59,362 nucleotides of DNA from DATDAW01 sp036525185 (GTDB taxonomy: Bacteria > Verrucomicrobiota > Verrucomicrobiia > Chthoniobacterales > DASVRZ01): the NCBI GenBank assembly GCA_036525185.1, contig DATDAW010000047.1, positions 1 through 59,362 on the forward strand. The letters are read 5' to 3'. The notes beneath the pieces are model-generated. The model worked only from the letters and a program-made list of their open reading frames with translations, did not search any database and had not been told where the DNA came from. Shown piece after piece: positions 51,744 through 59,362 of this stretch. Every line of letters starts with the position of its first letter. Positions within the stretch are counted from its first letter, which is position 1. Both the position numbers and the translations under genes were made by a program.

Positions 51744-52715
51744 ATGATGAATCGCAAAAAAGTTATTTTCGATACGGATCCTGGAATTGATGACGCTATG
51801 GCGTTGTTGTTTCTTCACAAATCGCCCCAGGTCGAGTTGGTGGGAATCACCACCGGCCCTGGCAACGGGACGATCGACGTCACGACGCGCAACGCTCTTT
51901 ATCTGAAGGAACGGTTTGGCATTTCGGCTCCGGTTGCGCGAGGGGCCGCCGGACCTTTGGCCGGCGAAGCCCCGCCGCCGGCGGCGTTTGTCCATGGGCA
52001 AAATGCGCTGGGCGACATTCCTCTGCCGGAACGCGTGACGACCCCGCCTCATGAGCTGCCCGCATTTCGATTCATCGTTGAAACCGTTCGACGCAATCCG
52101 GGAGAAATCTCAATTGTTGCTGTCGGTCGCATGACGAATCTGGCGCTGGCCTTGCGTGAAGATCCAGAAATTGTCGGCTTGGTCGAGCAGGTTGTGATCA
52201 TGGGCGGCGCATTTGGTTACCACGGGCATAGTGGCAATGTATCGCCGGTCTCCGAAGCCAACATTCATGGCGATCCGCTTGCAGCCGATGAAGTTTTTGC
52301 GGCGGCATGGCCTCTAACCGTTGTTGGACTGGACGTCACGAAACAGACCCGCATGAGCAACGCGTATCTCCGTTCATTGGCGGACGAGAACCCGAAAATC
52401 GGCCCGTTCATCTGGGAAATCACGCGTTTCTACGAAAAATTTCATATCAGCCGGGGTGTTCTCGACGGAATCTATGTGCACGATTCGTCCGCCGTCGCGT
52501 TCCTGCTCGATCCATCGCTTTTTGTCACACGGACAGGGCCCATCCGCGTGGTGATGGAAGGAATTGCCGCGGGCCAGACGATTCAGAAAGCGGACTCGCT
52601 CAACCTGCCCCATGCGGGCTGGGACGGCAGGCCCTCTCATGCCATTTGCACCGATGTGGATTCACCCCGTCTTCTTGCTCTCTATCGGCGGGTGATTCTT
52701 GGTGAGACGGACTAG
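51744..52715 (+). CDS. Nucleoside hydrolase
   Basis: The 323-residue protein has the calcium-binding DTDPGIDDAMALLFL near residue 8, which defines the inosine-uridine preferring nucleoside hydrolases. VAVGRMTNLALALREDPEIV and IMGGAFGYHGHSGNVSPVSE follow, then ANIHGDPLAADEVFAA, which provides other metal contacts. It frees ribose and a base from a nucleoside. An in-frame ATG at 51747 is an alternative start. It is the last gene of the operon begun at 44079. Confidence 0.93.
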   Translation: MMNRKKVIFDTDPGIDDAMALLFLHKSPQVELVGITTGPGNGTIDVTTRNALYLKERFGISAPVARGAAGPLAGEAPPPAAFVHGQNALGDIPLPERVTTPPHELPAFRFIVETVRRNPGEISIVAVGRMTNLALALREDPEIVGLVEQVVIMGGAFGYHGHSGNVSPVSEANIHGDPLAADEVFAAAWPLTVVGLDVTKQTRMSNAYLRSLADENPKIGPFIWEITRFYEKFHISRGVLDGIYVHDSSAVAFLLDPSLFVTRTGPIRVVMEGIAAGQTIQKADSLNLPHAGWDGRPSHAICTDVDSPRLLALYRRVILGETD

Positions 52716-52719
52716 AAAG

Positions 52720-52752
52720 AAAGGCCGCGGCCCCAAGGAGAGGACGCGGTTT
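52720..52752. terminator. Hairpin between convergent genes
   Basis: CCGCG (52725-52729) pairs with CGCGG (52745-52749), flanked by AAA and TTT with a two-base bulge. It lies between the nucleoside hydrolase and the TonB receptor genes, whose 3' ends face each other. Confidence 0.35.
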
Positions 52753-52774
52753 CCGTGCCAGTCAATGTGTTCCG

Positions 52775-55249
52775 TTAGAATCTAAACTTGAATGTAATGT
52801 CGGCGTTTAACGGTTCGTTTGGGAAGACGAGGTCGTTCGAAGCAAATTCCGCAGTCGGTGTATAATTGCGCTCATCGGTGAAGTTAAAAACATTCAGCTG
52901 GACCTCCCATGCGGGTTGTTTGTAGAAGACTGCGGCGTTCCAGGTGACTTGAGCGGGAATTTTGAGAGTGCCCTGGGCATTCTGTTTGATTTCGCCGGTG
53001 ACCTGGGGACCGACACTGAAGCCCAGTCCAAAGTCGAACATATAGGTCGCGTAAGCGTTGAAAAGGAAGTCCGGCTGACCCGGAAGGTCCGGGCTTTTGG
53101 AAGGCGTGTTATAGCCGGCATAGTTCGGGCTGAAGCCGGAAAAGGGATCGACGCCACCCTTGCCTTTGCCGCCGTTTGAATCCGTGAATTCCGGACCAAT
53201 TGTGTCGAGATAGTTGCCCGTTTGCGAATAAATGAAGCTTTCACCGGAATAATTGCTGTTCACGAACGTCATATTCATGCTTGCGTTGAAGTTCCGGTTT
53301 GGCTGATAAGTCGCTTCAATTTCAATGCCTCGGGACTGGACGGCGCTGGCCTCATTCAGTTGATTACGGGAGACGCGCGTCTGATAATATCCTGCGACGG
53401 AGGCATAGAGTGTGTTGTCGAAGAGGCTCACCTTTACGCCTGTTTCATAGAGCTCGGATTCGTTCTGAAGCTGATTTTTGGTTAAATCGGGCGGCAGGCT
53501 CCCAAAGTTGTTGTTGCCCTGGATGGATGAAACCTTGTTGTATGTGGCGTACAAGGTCAGCCACTCCTTTGGTTTTATCATTAAACTGCCGAAATATGCC
53601 GGATTCGTCGCGCTCTTCCTGTTTTCCGGTCCTTCGGGATTTCCAGGATAGGAGATTCCGCCGTCGAGCGACGGTCCTAATTCGGGCTGCCGTGCCTCGG
53701 CTTCAATAAAATCCACGCGAACACCTCCGATCAGCGAGAGCCAATCGGTTATTTTAATTTCGTCTTGAAAAAACAGGCCGAGATCCCAGTAATTGGATTT
53801 GGTCGCCTGTCCGGCAAAGGTGCCGGCTGTATAACCGCCACTGCCGGGAATGGTGCCGCCGCCCATGACCACCGATTTCGGAAATTGCGGCTGCTGCCCG
53901 TTGTACAGGTCGTAAACAGCAAACGGTTCGTTGTTGAAATCCTGATAGCTTTCGTTGTTTTCCCAACGGAAGCTCATGCCTGTGATGATGTTGTTGATGA
54001 TTCCGGGCGTTTTTTCCTCCTCGAGCACGACCTTTTTGCCGTCGGAATGGCTGACGGACGTCGACGAGCCGAATAGCCCGAAGCTCCCCTGAAGCTCCAA
54101 GCGCGTGTCGAACGCCTGGTTGGTGGGACTGTATTCGGAGTAGCCGTAGGTGGAGAATTTACGGCTTTCGACGTCGTCGTAGAGCATCCGATTGACGACC
54201 TTCCAGTCGTCGTTGATGGCGTAAGTCGTGGTGAGCTGTGTCGTGAACCGTTTTCCGTAGGCCGAGTCTCCGGATCCCGTCAGGGTCTGAAACGGATAGA
54301 GATGCACTTTTTGGTCCTCGAAGGAGCCGTCTGTGCCTGGTCCGACATAGCCGGCCCACGGGACGCCGGTACCTCCAAAGAAGAGCGGCGTTATTGGCCC
54401 GGAGACATACGTGCCGCTGTCAATGAGTTCCTGTGTGACCCGGTTCCACCCGACGTTTTCATTAAAGCGCGTTTCGTAAAATTGAGCCGTATAATCGAAT
54501 GTCAGCTTGTCATTCGCGATGAACGTAACAGCCGCGAAAACATCCTGAAGATCATCGACGGTGTTCCGGTAGTATCCGTCCGCTTCGCGACCCTGGTAGC
54601 TGAGACGAACGGCAAGTTTGTCCTTGATAATCGGGACGCTGAGGTCAACCGTCCAATCGGGGCTGAAGTAGGATTGGCCTCCGGGAACATAGGTGCCGAG
54701 TTTGAGATCGACGGTGAGATGAATTTTATCGAAGTAAGGTTGTTTGGTGACGAAGTTAACATATCCACCGACGCCAATGTTGGCGGGACCGAAAACGGGA
54801 GACCCTGGACCTTTGACGATGTCGAGAGCTTCAACGCTGTTGAAGCTTGGCGGCAAGCTGTTGCGATAAAACTTGAGACGCTGACCGTTCTGGTAGAGTT
54901 CGGCAAGGGTGCCGCGAATGGTCGGCACGCCCTGAGCGCCGAAAATCGACGGCGTGTATGTGCCGGAAGAATATTGGCCAAGAGTGTTCACGTCATCGAT
55001 TTGGCGGGCTTCAAGCTGGGCTTTTGTAATGGTGCTAACCGAGCGTGGTGTGTTGAGCACATTGGCATCCGTTCCGAGCACCGAACTGACTGGACGGACG
55101 GTAGGCAGGACCGTCTCGTCGGCGGGAAGACCTTCGACGAGCATCTCATCGAGAGTGTTGGTCGAATCGGCTGCGGCGTCCTGGGCGGCAGCCTTGTTGC
55201 AACAGACCAGGAGAAGACTCAACGCGACGTAGCGAGGCAGTTTGATCAT
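52775..55249 (-). CDS. TonB-dependent outer membrane receptor
   Basis: The ATG at 55249, with an AAGGGAA ribosome site, gives 824 residues. A signal peptide, MIKLPRYVALSLLLVCCNKA, leads to the plug domain with RSVSTITKAQLEARQIDDVN and VEALDIVKGPGSPVFGPANI. The beta-barrel runs from about residue 190 and ends with the aromatic KFRF expected for insertion by the BAM complex. A TonB box cannot be fixed by eye. It probably brings the cluster's substrate or a carrier of it across the outer membrane. Siderophore-type receptors look alike, so the substrate is uncertain. Confidence 0.92.
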   Translation of the reverse strand: MIKLPRYVALSLLLVCCNKAAAQDAAADSTNTLDEMLVEGLPADETVLPTVRPVSSVLGTDANVLNTPRSVSTITKAQLEARQIDDVNTLGQYSSGTYTPSIFGAQGVPTIRGTLAELYQNGQRLKFYRNSLPPSFNSVEALDIVKGPGSPVFGPANIGVGGYVNFVTKQPYFDKIHLTVDLKLGTYVPGGQSYFSPDWTVDLSVPIIKDKLAVRLSYQGREADGYYRNTVDDLQDVFAAVTFIANDKLTFDYTAQFYETRFNENVGWNRVTQELIDSGTYVSGPITPLFFGGTGVPWAGYVGPGTDGSFEDQKVHLYPFQTLTGSGDSAYGKRFTTQLTTTYAINDDWKVVNRMLYDDVESRKFSTYGYSEYSPTNQAFDTRLELQGSFGLFGSSTSVSHSDGKKVVLEEEKTPGIINNIITGMSFRWENNESYQDFNNEPFAVYDLYNGQQPQFPKSVVMGGGTIPGSGGYTAGTFAGQATKSNYWDLGLFFQDEIKITDWLSLIGGVRVDFIEAEARQPELGPSLDGGISYPGNPEGPENRKSATNPAYFGSLMIKPKEWLTLYATYNKVSSIQGNNNFGSLPPDLTKNQLQNESELYETGVKVSLFDNTLYASVAGYYQTRVSRNQLNEASAVQSRGIEIEATYQPNRNFNASMNMTFVNSNYSGESFIYSQTGNYLDTIGPEFTDSNGGKGKGGVDPFSGFSPNYAGYNTPSKSPDLPGQPDFLFNAYATYMFDFGLGFSVGPQVTGEIKQNAQGTLKIPAQVTWNAAVFYKQPAWEVQLNVFNFTDERNYTPTAEFASNDLVFPNEPLNADITFKFRF

Positions 55250-55280
55250 TAAAAGATTCCCTTTTGGTTTTGGCACATTC

Positions 55281-55326
55281 CCGGAACCCGTTCCGGAGAT
55301 TGCAGCGCATGTAGCACGGCGCGTGC
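55281..55326 (-). other. Structured leader of the receptor gene
   Basis: Within 80 bases upstream of the receptor start are two hairpins. CCGGAA and TTCCGG pair around a four-base loop (55281-55296), and GCACG and CGTGC pair around a three-base loop (55314-55326). The pattern may belong to a longer folded leader, but I could not match it to a known riboswitch. Confidence 0.35.
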
Positions 55327-55748
55327 CAGCCACGGAAGTGCAGTTGGTTGCCGTCGGCTAATCATGCGAACGGTCCAGGATTTCTTGCTGGGGTTCTGGC
55401 AGCTTTCGTTGTTATCCGGCGGAGGTGGGCCGTTGATAGTAGGGTTAGTAATGGGGGCGTTTCGTCCGTCCCGGCGATAGATCCTTGCCAGCGGTGCTGC
55501 TGATTGGATCCCAAGAGCCGAAAAGGCTGACTCTCTCCGCGCGGGCGTCAGGACGGTTAAAGGCGATGCCGGCCCGCGGGCGCGGTGGCGGGGGCGAACA
55601 GGTGGGAAATGGGAAGTGAACGGTTCAATTTCTGAATTGAACAGTTCTATTCAGGCTGGCAAAATACGAACATCACAAATTGTACAGCTGAAATTTTTTA
55701 ATGCGTTAGGCTGGATTTTGAAGAGCAAGCCGACGATAACAGGGTCAA
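55327..55748. other. Divergent intergenic region between the receptor and the AtzH-like gene
   Basis: More than 400 bp without a gene separate the divergent receptor and AtzH-like genes. A GAACGGTCC site is at 55368-55376 and the large palindrome at 55618-55647. The remainder is GC-rich in its middle and AT-rich near 55660-55700, which may hold the AtzH promoter. Confidence 0.45.
55618..55647. promoter_or_regulatory. 30-bp near-perfect palindrome with two GAACNGTTC cores
   Basis: GAACGGTTCAATT (55618-55630) and AATTGAACAGTTC (55635-55647) are reverse complements at 12 of 13 positions around TCTG. Each arm also contains a GAACNGTTC core, the same as the palindrome at 43973-43985. It lies about 100 bp upstream of the AtzH-like gene and is probably a double operator. 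Confidence 0.65.
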
Positions 55749-56141
55749 ATGACAGTGGATGACCGCAATGTTATGCAGGAGTTGCAGGCTGCTCACGAGC
55801 AATATGAGGACGCACTGGTGAACAATAACGTGCCCGTGCTCGATGCACTCTTTTGGGATTCGCCGAAGGTGATCCGATTTGGCGCGACAGAGAATCTGTA
55901 TGGCTCGGAGGCGATGAGGGAATTTCGGAAGAATCGCCCAATATCCGGTCTGGCGCGTGAGGTAACGCGTGTGGAGGTGCACGCGTTCGGACGCGACGCG
56001 GGGGCGACGACGGTGGAGTTCCGGAGAAATGTTAACGGTCAGGTGAAGGCGGGGCGGCAGAGTCAGTTCTGGATTCGCTTCGAAGAGGGATGGCGGGTGG
56101 TCTCCGCGCACGTGTCCTACCTGGAGGAGGCACGGCCATGA
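55749..56141 (+). CDS. AtzH/HpxZ-like protein (DUF3225)
   Basis: The 130-residue protein has the NTF2-like fold of DUF3225. ELQAAHEQYEDALVNNNVPV leads to LDALFWDSPKVIRFGATENL and YGSEAMREFRKNRP, then FWIRFEEGWRVVSAHVSYLE. In the s-triazine pathway AtzH turns 1,3-dicarboxyurea into allophanate, and the related HpxZ occurs in oxalurate catabolism. The gene order AtzH, AtzG, AtzE with ATGA overlaps supports this. The stop overlaps the start of the AtzG-like gene. Confidence 0.88.
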   Translation: MTVDDRNVMQELQAAHEQYEDALVNNNVPVLDALFWDSPKVIRFGATENLYGSEAMREFRKNRPISGLAREVTRVEVHAFGRDAGATTVEFRRNVNGQVKAGRQSQFWIRFEEGWRVVSAHVSYLEEARP

Positions 56142-56320
56142 GTGAGATGGAATTGCGCGGTTTCATGAAGGCTGCCAGCGCGGTGATTGGCCTTGAGATT
56201 CCCGAGGAGTGTGAAGCGGGTGTGCTGGAGCATCTGGCCAAGAATTTTGCGATGGCGAGAGAATTGCTGGCGTTTCCCTTGGAGGAGGACGAGGAGCAAG
56301 CGGCCTTTTTTGTACCATGA
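56138..56320 (+). CDS. AtzG-like small subunit (DUF4089)
   Basis: The 60-residue protein MSEMELRGFMKAASAVIGLE, then IPEECEAGVLEHLAKNFAMA, then RELLAFPLEEDEEQA, matches DUF4089. AtzG binds to and stabilises the AtzE amidase, in the way GatC does for GatA. It overlaps both its neighbours by four bases, so equal amounts would be made. Confidence 0.88.
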   Translation: MSEMELRGFMKAASAVIGLEIPEECEAGVLEHLAKNFAMARELLAFPLEEDEEQAAFFVP

Positions 56321-57720
56321 AGGAGAAACAAATGGACGCGATAGCGATTGCGAAGGAAGTGCGGAGCGGTCGGGGTTCGGCGGTTGTTTTCGCCAGGAGT
56401 GCGCTGGAATCCGCAAAGGCGTTGAATCCGACATTGAATGGTTTTACGTCCATTACGGAAAAACGCGCGATGCGGGAGGCGGAAAGCGTGGATGCGCTGG
56501 TGGCAAACGGACGCGATCCGGGACCGCTGGCGGGTGTGCCGTTTGCGGTCAAGGATTTGTTCGATGTGGAGGGTATCACGACACTGGCGGGGTCAAAGAT
56601 CGACCGTGACAAACCGGTTGCGGCGCGGGACGGAACCCTGGTGGAGAGGATGTGGCTGGCGGGGGCGTGCCTTATCGGCGCGACGAACATGGATGAATAT
56701 GCCTATGGGTTTTCGACGGAGAACAGCCACTATGGCCCGACGCGGAATCCGCATGGGCTGGAGCATGTCGCCGGCGGATCGTCGGGAGGGTCGGGGGCGG
56801 TCGTTGCGGCGGATATCGTGCCGGTGTCGCTTGGATCGGACACGAATGGATCGATTCGGGTGCCATCATCCTTTTGCGGAATTTTCGGGTTAAAACCTAC
56901 TTACGGCCGGTTATCGCGAGGGGGATCGACGCCGTTCTGCCACAGTCTGGATCACGTAGGGCCGTTTGCGCGATCAACGCGGGACCTGGCGCTGTTGCTG
57001 GATGTGTTGAGCGGACCCGACCCGCTCGATCCGGCGTGCACGACTGAGATTTTTGACCCGGTGCTGCCAGAGCTGGACAAGCCGTGGGATGGCGTGCGGG
57101 CCGATGTTTTGGGCGGTTATTTTCAAAAATGGTCTTCGCCCGAGGCGCGGCGCGCGGTTGCCGTGGTCGCGGAGGCTCTTGGAGCAGTGGATGAAGTGGA
57201 ACTGCCTCGGGTCGCTTTGGCCCGGACAGCTGCTTATTTGATCACGGCGACCGAAGGAGCGAATTTGCATTTGCCTCATTTGCGGACGCGGCCGATGGAT
57301 TTTGATCCAGCGACACGGGACCGGTTTTTAGCCGGGGCGTTGATGCCGGGGGCGGTTTATGTGCAGGCCCAACGCTTCCGAAGCTGGTTCCGACGCGAGG
57401 CGAAAAAAGTATTCCTGGAGACGGATATTTTACTGGCAGCCGCGACGCCGATCACAGCGCCTGAGATCGGACAAAAATTCGCGGATTTCAACGGCGAACG
57501 CCTGAATGCGCGGCAAAACATTGGGCTTTATACGCAGCCCATCTCCTTCATTGGCCTGCCGGTCGTCACCGTGCCCGTCGCTAATATTAGCAAAATGCCC
57601 ATGGGCGTCATGCTCATCGGCGCGCCAAACAGCGAGCCGCTCCTGTTGAGAGCGGCCCATTTCCTGGAAAAACAAGGCGTTGCTGCGACCTGGAATGCCG
57701 GTTGTCAGCGCGTTGTGTAA
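56317..57720 (+). CDS. AtzE-family amidase
   Basis: The 467-residue protein is an amidase-signature enzyme with the catalytic lysine in GVPFAVKDLFDVEG (near residue 80), the cis-serine in AGGSSGGSGAVVAADIVPVS and the nucleophile serine in GSDTNGSIRVPSSFCGIFGL (near 180). AtzE in atrazine degraders hydrolyses 1-carboxybiuret; the HpxY relative belongs to oxalurate use. ATG at 56317 overlaps AtzG; an ATG at 56332 preceded by AAGGAG is an equally likely true start. The 3' end overlaps the convergent SDR gene by 16 bp. Confidence 0.9.
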   Translation: MKEKQMDAIAIAKEVRSGRGSAVVFARSALESAKALNPTLNGFTSITEKRAMREAESVDALVANGRDPGPLAGVPFAVKDLFDVEGITTLAGSKIDRDKPVAARDGTLVERMWLAGACLIGATNMDEYAYGFSTENSHYGPTRNPHGLEHVAGGSSGGSGAVVAADIVPVSLGSDTNGSIRVPSSFCGIFGLKPTYGRLSRGGSTPFCHSLDHVGPFARSTRDLALLLDVLSGPDPLDPACTTEIFDPVLPELDKPWDGVRADVLGGYFQKWSSPEARRAVAVVAEALGAVDEVELPRVALARTAAYLITATEGANLHLPHLRTRPMDFDPATRDRFLAGALMPGAVYVQAQRFRSWFRREAKKVFLETDILLAAATPITAPEIGQKFADFNGERLNARQNIGLYTQPISFIGLPVVTVPVANISKMPMGVMLIGAPNSEPLLLRAAHFLEKQGVAATWNAGCQRVV

Positions 57721-58460
57721 CCGCCGTTCGCGAAAATCGTCTGGCCAGTGATCCACCAGCCATCGGTGACGAGGAATTTGATGAGCGGCGCGATGTCCTT
57801 GATGTCCGTAAGGCCGCCGAGGGCTGATGCGGATTTGTGGTAGGCAACAGCTTCCGGTGTTTCCTGACCATAAAAGAACGGTGTATCCATCGGGCCAGGG
57901 CCGACGGCGGTGACCGAAATACCGCGAGGACCAAATTCTTTCGAGGCTGCGCGGCTGAAATGTTCTACAGGCGCCTTGCCGCCTGCGTAGGTCGAATAGA
58001 GGCCGGTGTAAGCAGCTAACAGCGACGTGACCACTGTGAGAATTTTTCCATTATCGTTAAGTGTTTTGCCGGCTTCCTGGATAAAGAAATATGCAGCCTT
58101 TGCGTTAACTGCCGCCATGCTGTCGTAATCTTCTTCAGTGGTCTCGAGGAATGGTTTTTTGAGCACTTTGCCCACCGTATTGATGGCAATGTCGATACCT
58201 CCGAAGCGCTTCTTTGCGGCGTCGAAAACATTGACGATATCCGCCACTTTCGTGAAATCGCCCTGGATCGCGAAGGCTTCGCCACCAGCGACTGTGATAT
58301 CTGCGATGGTTTTGTCCGCATCGGCTTTCGTGGCTTCGCTGTTGTAGTGAACGGCGATTTTTGCGCCGTCTGCAGCAAATGTGCGGCTGAGAAGACCACC
58401 GAGATTTTTTGCGCCTCCGCCGATAAGGGCGACTTTTCCATTGAGAGTGTGATTGCTCAT
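57705..58460 (-). CDS. Short-chain dehydrogenase/reductase
   Basis: The 251-residue protein is a classical SDR. The cofactor site GKVALIGGGAKNLGGLLSRT varies from the usual TGxxxGIG, the INTVGK part matches NNAG only loosely, and the catalytic part has the serine in VTSLLAAYTGLYSTY and the YAGGK pair. The end, GWWITGQTIFANGGYTTR, is standard. It probably reduces or oxidises a small carbonyl compound. It is divergent from an AraC-type gene, a usual sign of regulation. Confidence 0.9.
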   Translation of the reverse strand: MSNHTLNGKVALIGGGAKNLGGLLSRTFAADGAKIAVHYNSEATKADADKTIADITVAGGEAFAIQGDFTKVADIVNVFDAAKKRFGGIDIAINTVGKVLKKPFLETTEEDYDSMAAVNAKAAYFFIQEAGKTLNDNGKILTVVTSLLAAYTGLYSTYAGGKAPVEHFSRAASKEFGPRGISVTAVGPGPMDTPFFYGQETPEAVAYHKSASALGGLTDIKDIAPLIKFLVTDGWWITGQTIFANGGYTTR

Positions 58461-58560
58461 AGTGACTTGGGTTATTGGTAAATTTATGGCGTGTGTTGGA
58501 GTCGATTGGGATGTTTGAGCCCGTTTTTTGAAGACTTAGCACGACCTTTTAGAATCCCGC

Positions 58561-58592
58561 TTTCATATTCCCCGGACGACTTTCATATTCCC
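58561..58592. promoter_or_regulatory. Tandem 12-bp repeats, probable AraC operator
   Basis: TTTCATATTCCC occurs at 58561-58572 and again at 58581-58592, exactly 20 bp apart. The pair lies in the spacer between the SDR and AraC genes. Direct repeats about two helical turns apart are the normal binding form for AraC-family proteins. Confidence 0.55.
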
Positions 58593-58605
58593 GGGCGAAA
58601 TTCAG

Positions 58606-59362
58606 ATGCCGCCTACTAACCAATTCAGAGACGGATCAGACAGCAGATCCGCCAAAATCCGAAATCCGGAAGGGGCCGTCGGATCGTTTCGTGCGGGCTG
58701 GCCTGGTATCGAACTTGTGGTCTCGACAGACGATGTTCGGCAGCCTGAGACATATCGGATTCACGAGTCGCGCCATGTGTTTATCGTTCATTTAGGCGGC
58801 CGCATCGACAAGCTGGAGACCGAACTTGACGGGCATGGTGGAAGTTCCGGTCCAGCGATTCCGGGTGAAGTATGGTCTGTTCCCGCACAGAGACGTTATG
58901 CCAGCCGGCTCTGTGGCGATGTGATTCAGTATGCATTGCTATGTGTGGAACCCGCCGCGCTGGATTTGATCTATGCAACGTCGCTCGGTCCTCGCGAAAT
59001 TGCGCCGCTCGCTGGCGTGCGCGATGAATTTCTCCATCAATCGGTAAAAGAGCTCGTAGCGGCACTCCGTGAACCGGGAGATATAGCGCAGCTATTTGCC
59101 CAAACACTCAGCCAGGCGATGTGTGCGTATCTGTATAGGACCCACGGTTTGGGGCGCCTCGGAACGCCTGGTCCGGAAGAGGGGCCGACGTTCGATGCTC
59201 GGACCAGTCGCCAACTTCGGCAGTATGTTTTAGCGAATCTTTCGGAGCGGATCACCCTTGATGACCTTGCTGCCGTCGCGGGGATGAGCATGCATCATCT
59301 GCTGATCGCCTTTCGCAAGGCATTTGGCGTTTCCCCCTGGCAATACGTCATCACACAGCGCT
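58606..59362 (+). CDS. AraC-family regulator, 3' end beyond the window
   Basis: The frame from the ATG at 58606 runs to the window end (252 codons) without a stop. An N-terminal ligand-binding part has RIHESRHVFIVHLGGRIDKL. The first helix-turn-helix of the AraC domain is visible as ITLDDLAAVAGMSMHHLLIA and FRKAFGVSPWQYV; the second is partly cut off. It is divergent from the SDR gene and probably controls it. A tandem repeat lies directly upstream. Confidence 0.88.
   Translation, partial: MPPTNQFRDGSDSRSAKIRNPEGAVGSFRAGWPGIELVVSTDDVRQPETYRIHESRHVFIVHLGGRIDKLETELDGHGGSSGPAIPGEVWSVPAQRRYASRLCGDVIQYALLCVEPAALDLIYATSLGPREIAPLAGVRDEFLHQSVKELVAALREPGDIAQLFAQTLSQAMCAYLYRTHGLGRLGTPGPEEGPTFDARTSRQLRQYVLANLSERITLDDLAAVAGMSMHHLLIAFRKAFGVSPWQYVITQR

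Noticed and set aside
55250..55748. A TPP or cobalamin riboswitch before the TonB receptor
   Set aside because: Neither CTGAGA with the matching thi-box parts nor the GCCACTG core of the cobalamin element was found on the transcribed strand.

Overview
The window looks like chromosomal DNA of a soil or freshwater Verrucomicrobiota-type bacterium, probably near the Chthoniobacterales. The GC content is moderately high, and many two- to four-gene operons are joined by ATGA overlaps. It carries a threonine synthase–MoaD–NIL cluster, a GH130/GT4 pair, an OtsA–OtsB fusion, and spacers filled with short inverted elements, including ones with GAGTAA-type tandem ends. The phylum call is inferred from gene content; there is no rRNA or tRNA gene here. 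No insertion sequence, prophage or CRISPR array is visible.

Layout. 1–3.0 kb: the 3' end of a thioredoxin-reductase-like gene, an antitoxin with a frameshifted PIN toxin, and a GT1 glycosyltransferase. 3.0–9.1 kb: a divergent TetR/epimerase pair, then an ECF42-type sigma factor with its DGPF (YCII) partner, surrounded by SRPBCC, GFA and VOC genes. 9.1–12.9 kb: a GH130–GT4 operon. 13–19.2 kb: a BNR–MoaD pair, an AraC regulator, and small enzymes and membrane proteins (DUF1772, DoxX-like, SnoaL-like, methyltransferase, dodecin). 19.2–20 kb: a decayed stretch with a haloacid dehalogenase remnant and an inverted repeat element. 20–21.8 kb: a second DGPF–ECF42 pair. 22–27.1 kb: gyrB, a small membrane protein and the trehalose synthase/phosphatase fusion. 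27.4–29.4 kb: NIL, MoaD and thrC. 29.8–42.9 kb: mostly single genes, including a metallophosphoesterase, a SulP–malic enzyme operon, a sigma-54 activator with a degenerate receiver, an amine oxidase and imuA–imuB. 42.9–57.7 kb: a large nitrogen-compound cluster with two ABC substrate-binding proteins, a permease and ATPase, a deaminase, an FAD oxidase, a creatininase-family amidohydrolase, a CocE-like hydrolase, DUF3891, a nucleoside hydrolase, a TonB receptor and an AtzH–AtzG–AtzE module. 57.7–59.4 kb: a divergent SDR/AraC pair cut by the window end.

Two hidden regulatory patterns tie distant genes together. First, six promoters share GTCC-N16-TTCGT with identical spacing. They lie in front of both DGPF–sigma pairs, an SRPBCC gene, a VOC gene, the BNR–MoaD operon (through a short leader ORF) and a decayed ORF ahead of the DoxX/SnoaL genes. 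This is very probably the promoter of the ECF42-type sigma factors encoded here and defines a local regulon. Second, the palindrome GAAC-N-GTTC occurs in the divergent promoter at the left edge of the nitrogen cluster and twice, as a 30-bp near-perfect palindrome, ahead of the AtzH–AtzG–AtzE module at its right edge. This suggests one unidentified regulator controls both halves. The cluster reads as uptake and stepwise hydrolysis of a nucleoside- or N-heterocycle-derived nitrogen source ending in carboxylated ureas. The exact substrate cannot be read from sequence.
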